Origin: Frankiaceae bacterium | GTDB lineage: Bacteria > Actinomycetota > Actinomycetes > Frankiales > Frankiaceae | Reading direction: 5' to 3' | Assembly: GCA_030840885.1 (NCBI GenBank) | Contig: JAVEDQ010000377.1 | Span: 1-5,203, forward strand | Length of the DNA stretch: 5,203 bases | Shown here: piece after piece, positions 4,884 through 5,203 of the stretch | Layout: the number at the start of each line of letters is the position of its first letter | Numbering within the stretch: the first letter of the stretch is position 1 | The notes under the pieces: generated by a model | Seen by the model: the letters and a program-made list of their open reading frames with translations, nothing else | Told to the model about the DNA's origin: nothing | Database searches by the model: none | Program-made: the position numbers and the translations under genes

Positions 4884-5203
4884 TCAGCCCGACAGCCCAT
4901 GGCCTTCCAGCACCCAGCGCTGCGGCCGCTCCGAGAGCATCGACCAGGTGCAGTTGCCGAGTCCGGACAGGATGCGCCAGTGCTCGTGCGGTAGGCCGAG
5001 CGTCGCCGCCGCCACGGCGCGGGCGACGCCACCGTGAGTGATGACGACGAGCAGCTCACCGTCGTCCCGAGCGTCCAGCGGGCCGGCGATGGCTGCTGAA
5101 GCCCGGACCGACACCTCGCGGTAGGACTCGGCGCCGCCGATCTTGATGTCGTCGCCGCGGCGCCAGCCGTCGTGCTCGTCGCGGTACCGCTCGCGTACCT
5201 CCT
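4884..5203 (-). CDS. Histidine phosphatase family (phosphoglycerate mutase-like) protein, C-terminal part
   Basis: The frame is open from the right edge to a TGA at 4886-4884 and gives the last 105 residues. It starts EVRERYRDEHDGWRRGDD, then IKIGGAESYREVSVRA, the LLVVITHGGVARAVAAATLGLP core with the second catalytic histidine, and ends in a GNCTWSML strand plus RWVLEGHGLSG. This is the C-terminal half of a histidine acid phosphatase; the RHG motif with the phospho-acceptor histidine lies beyond the window. Family members act on small phosphate esters. In Mycobacterium tuberculosis a relative, the glucosyl-3-phosphoglycerate phosphatase GpgP (Rv2419c), follows nadD and rsfS. The same order may hold here but cannot be seen. 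The substrate cannot be assigned from this half. A GTG at 5114 is internal, because the matching protein sequence continues upstream of it. Confidence 0.93.
   Translation of the reverse strand, partial: EVRERYRDEHDGWRRGDDIKIGGAESYREVSVRASAAIAGPLDARDDGELLVVITHGGVARAVAAATLGLPHEHWRILSGLGNCTWSMLSERPQRWVLEGHGLSG

Noticed and set aside
4874..4885. Palindrome GATCA-CA-TGATC at the end of the histidine-phosphatase gene
   Set aside because: Perfect but short and overlapping the stop codon. It has no T-run and is too small to call a terminator or operator.
1..5203. CRISPR array, insertion sequence or tandem repeats
   Set aside because: No regularly spaced direct repeats, transposase motifs or terminal inverted repeats were seen on either strand.

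Overview
This window looks like chromosomal DNA of a high-GC actinomycete. Third codon positions are almost all G or C, GTG is used as a start codon, and the gene families are typical of Actinobacteria: a Methyltransf_19/DUF574 methyltransferase, a PAS-GAF-PP2C phosphatase and a tiny CC/CxxC protein. I cannot name the genus from sequence alone.

Layout, left to right. (1) The last 56 codons of a plus-strand gene end at 173, possibly a TetR-type regulator. (2) A convergent small gene of 43 codons (199-330, minus) encodes a basic, cysteine-containing protein. (3) A minus-strand signalling cluster follows. In transcription order it holds a PAS-GAF-PP2C (SpoIIE-type) phosphatase (4427-2565), a DUF574-type SAM-dependent methyltransferase (2448-1645) and a sensor histidine kinase (1648-476). 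The methyltransferase and kinase genes overlap by 4 bases (GTGA). (4) A 326-base stretch without a gene lies upstream of the phosphatase and carries two adjacent dyads. (5) A tRNA-Ala(GGC) gene sits at 4754-4826, minus. (6) The 3' part of a histidine-phosphatase (phosphoglycerate mutase-like) gene runs off the right edge.

How the parts may work together. The right end (phosphatase plus tRNA-Ala) looks like ordinary housekeeping chromosome. The middle three genes look like a soluble signalling module. The phosphatase has PAS and GAF sensor domains and would act on a phosphoserine/threonine protein, classically an anti-sigma-factor antagonist. The kinase has no visible membrane segment and carries an N-terminal helical domain that I associate with actinobacterial GGDEF-EAL proteins. 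The methyltransferase is translationally coupled to the kinase. No response regulator, anti-sigma factor or antagonist is encoded here, so partners must lie elsewhere.

The main annotation hazard is the phosphatase start. Its reading frame stays open back through the tRNA gene, so an automatic call could add about 130 false residues.
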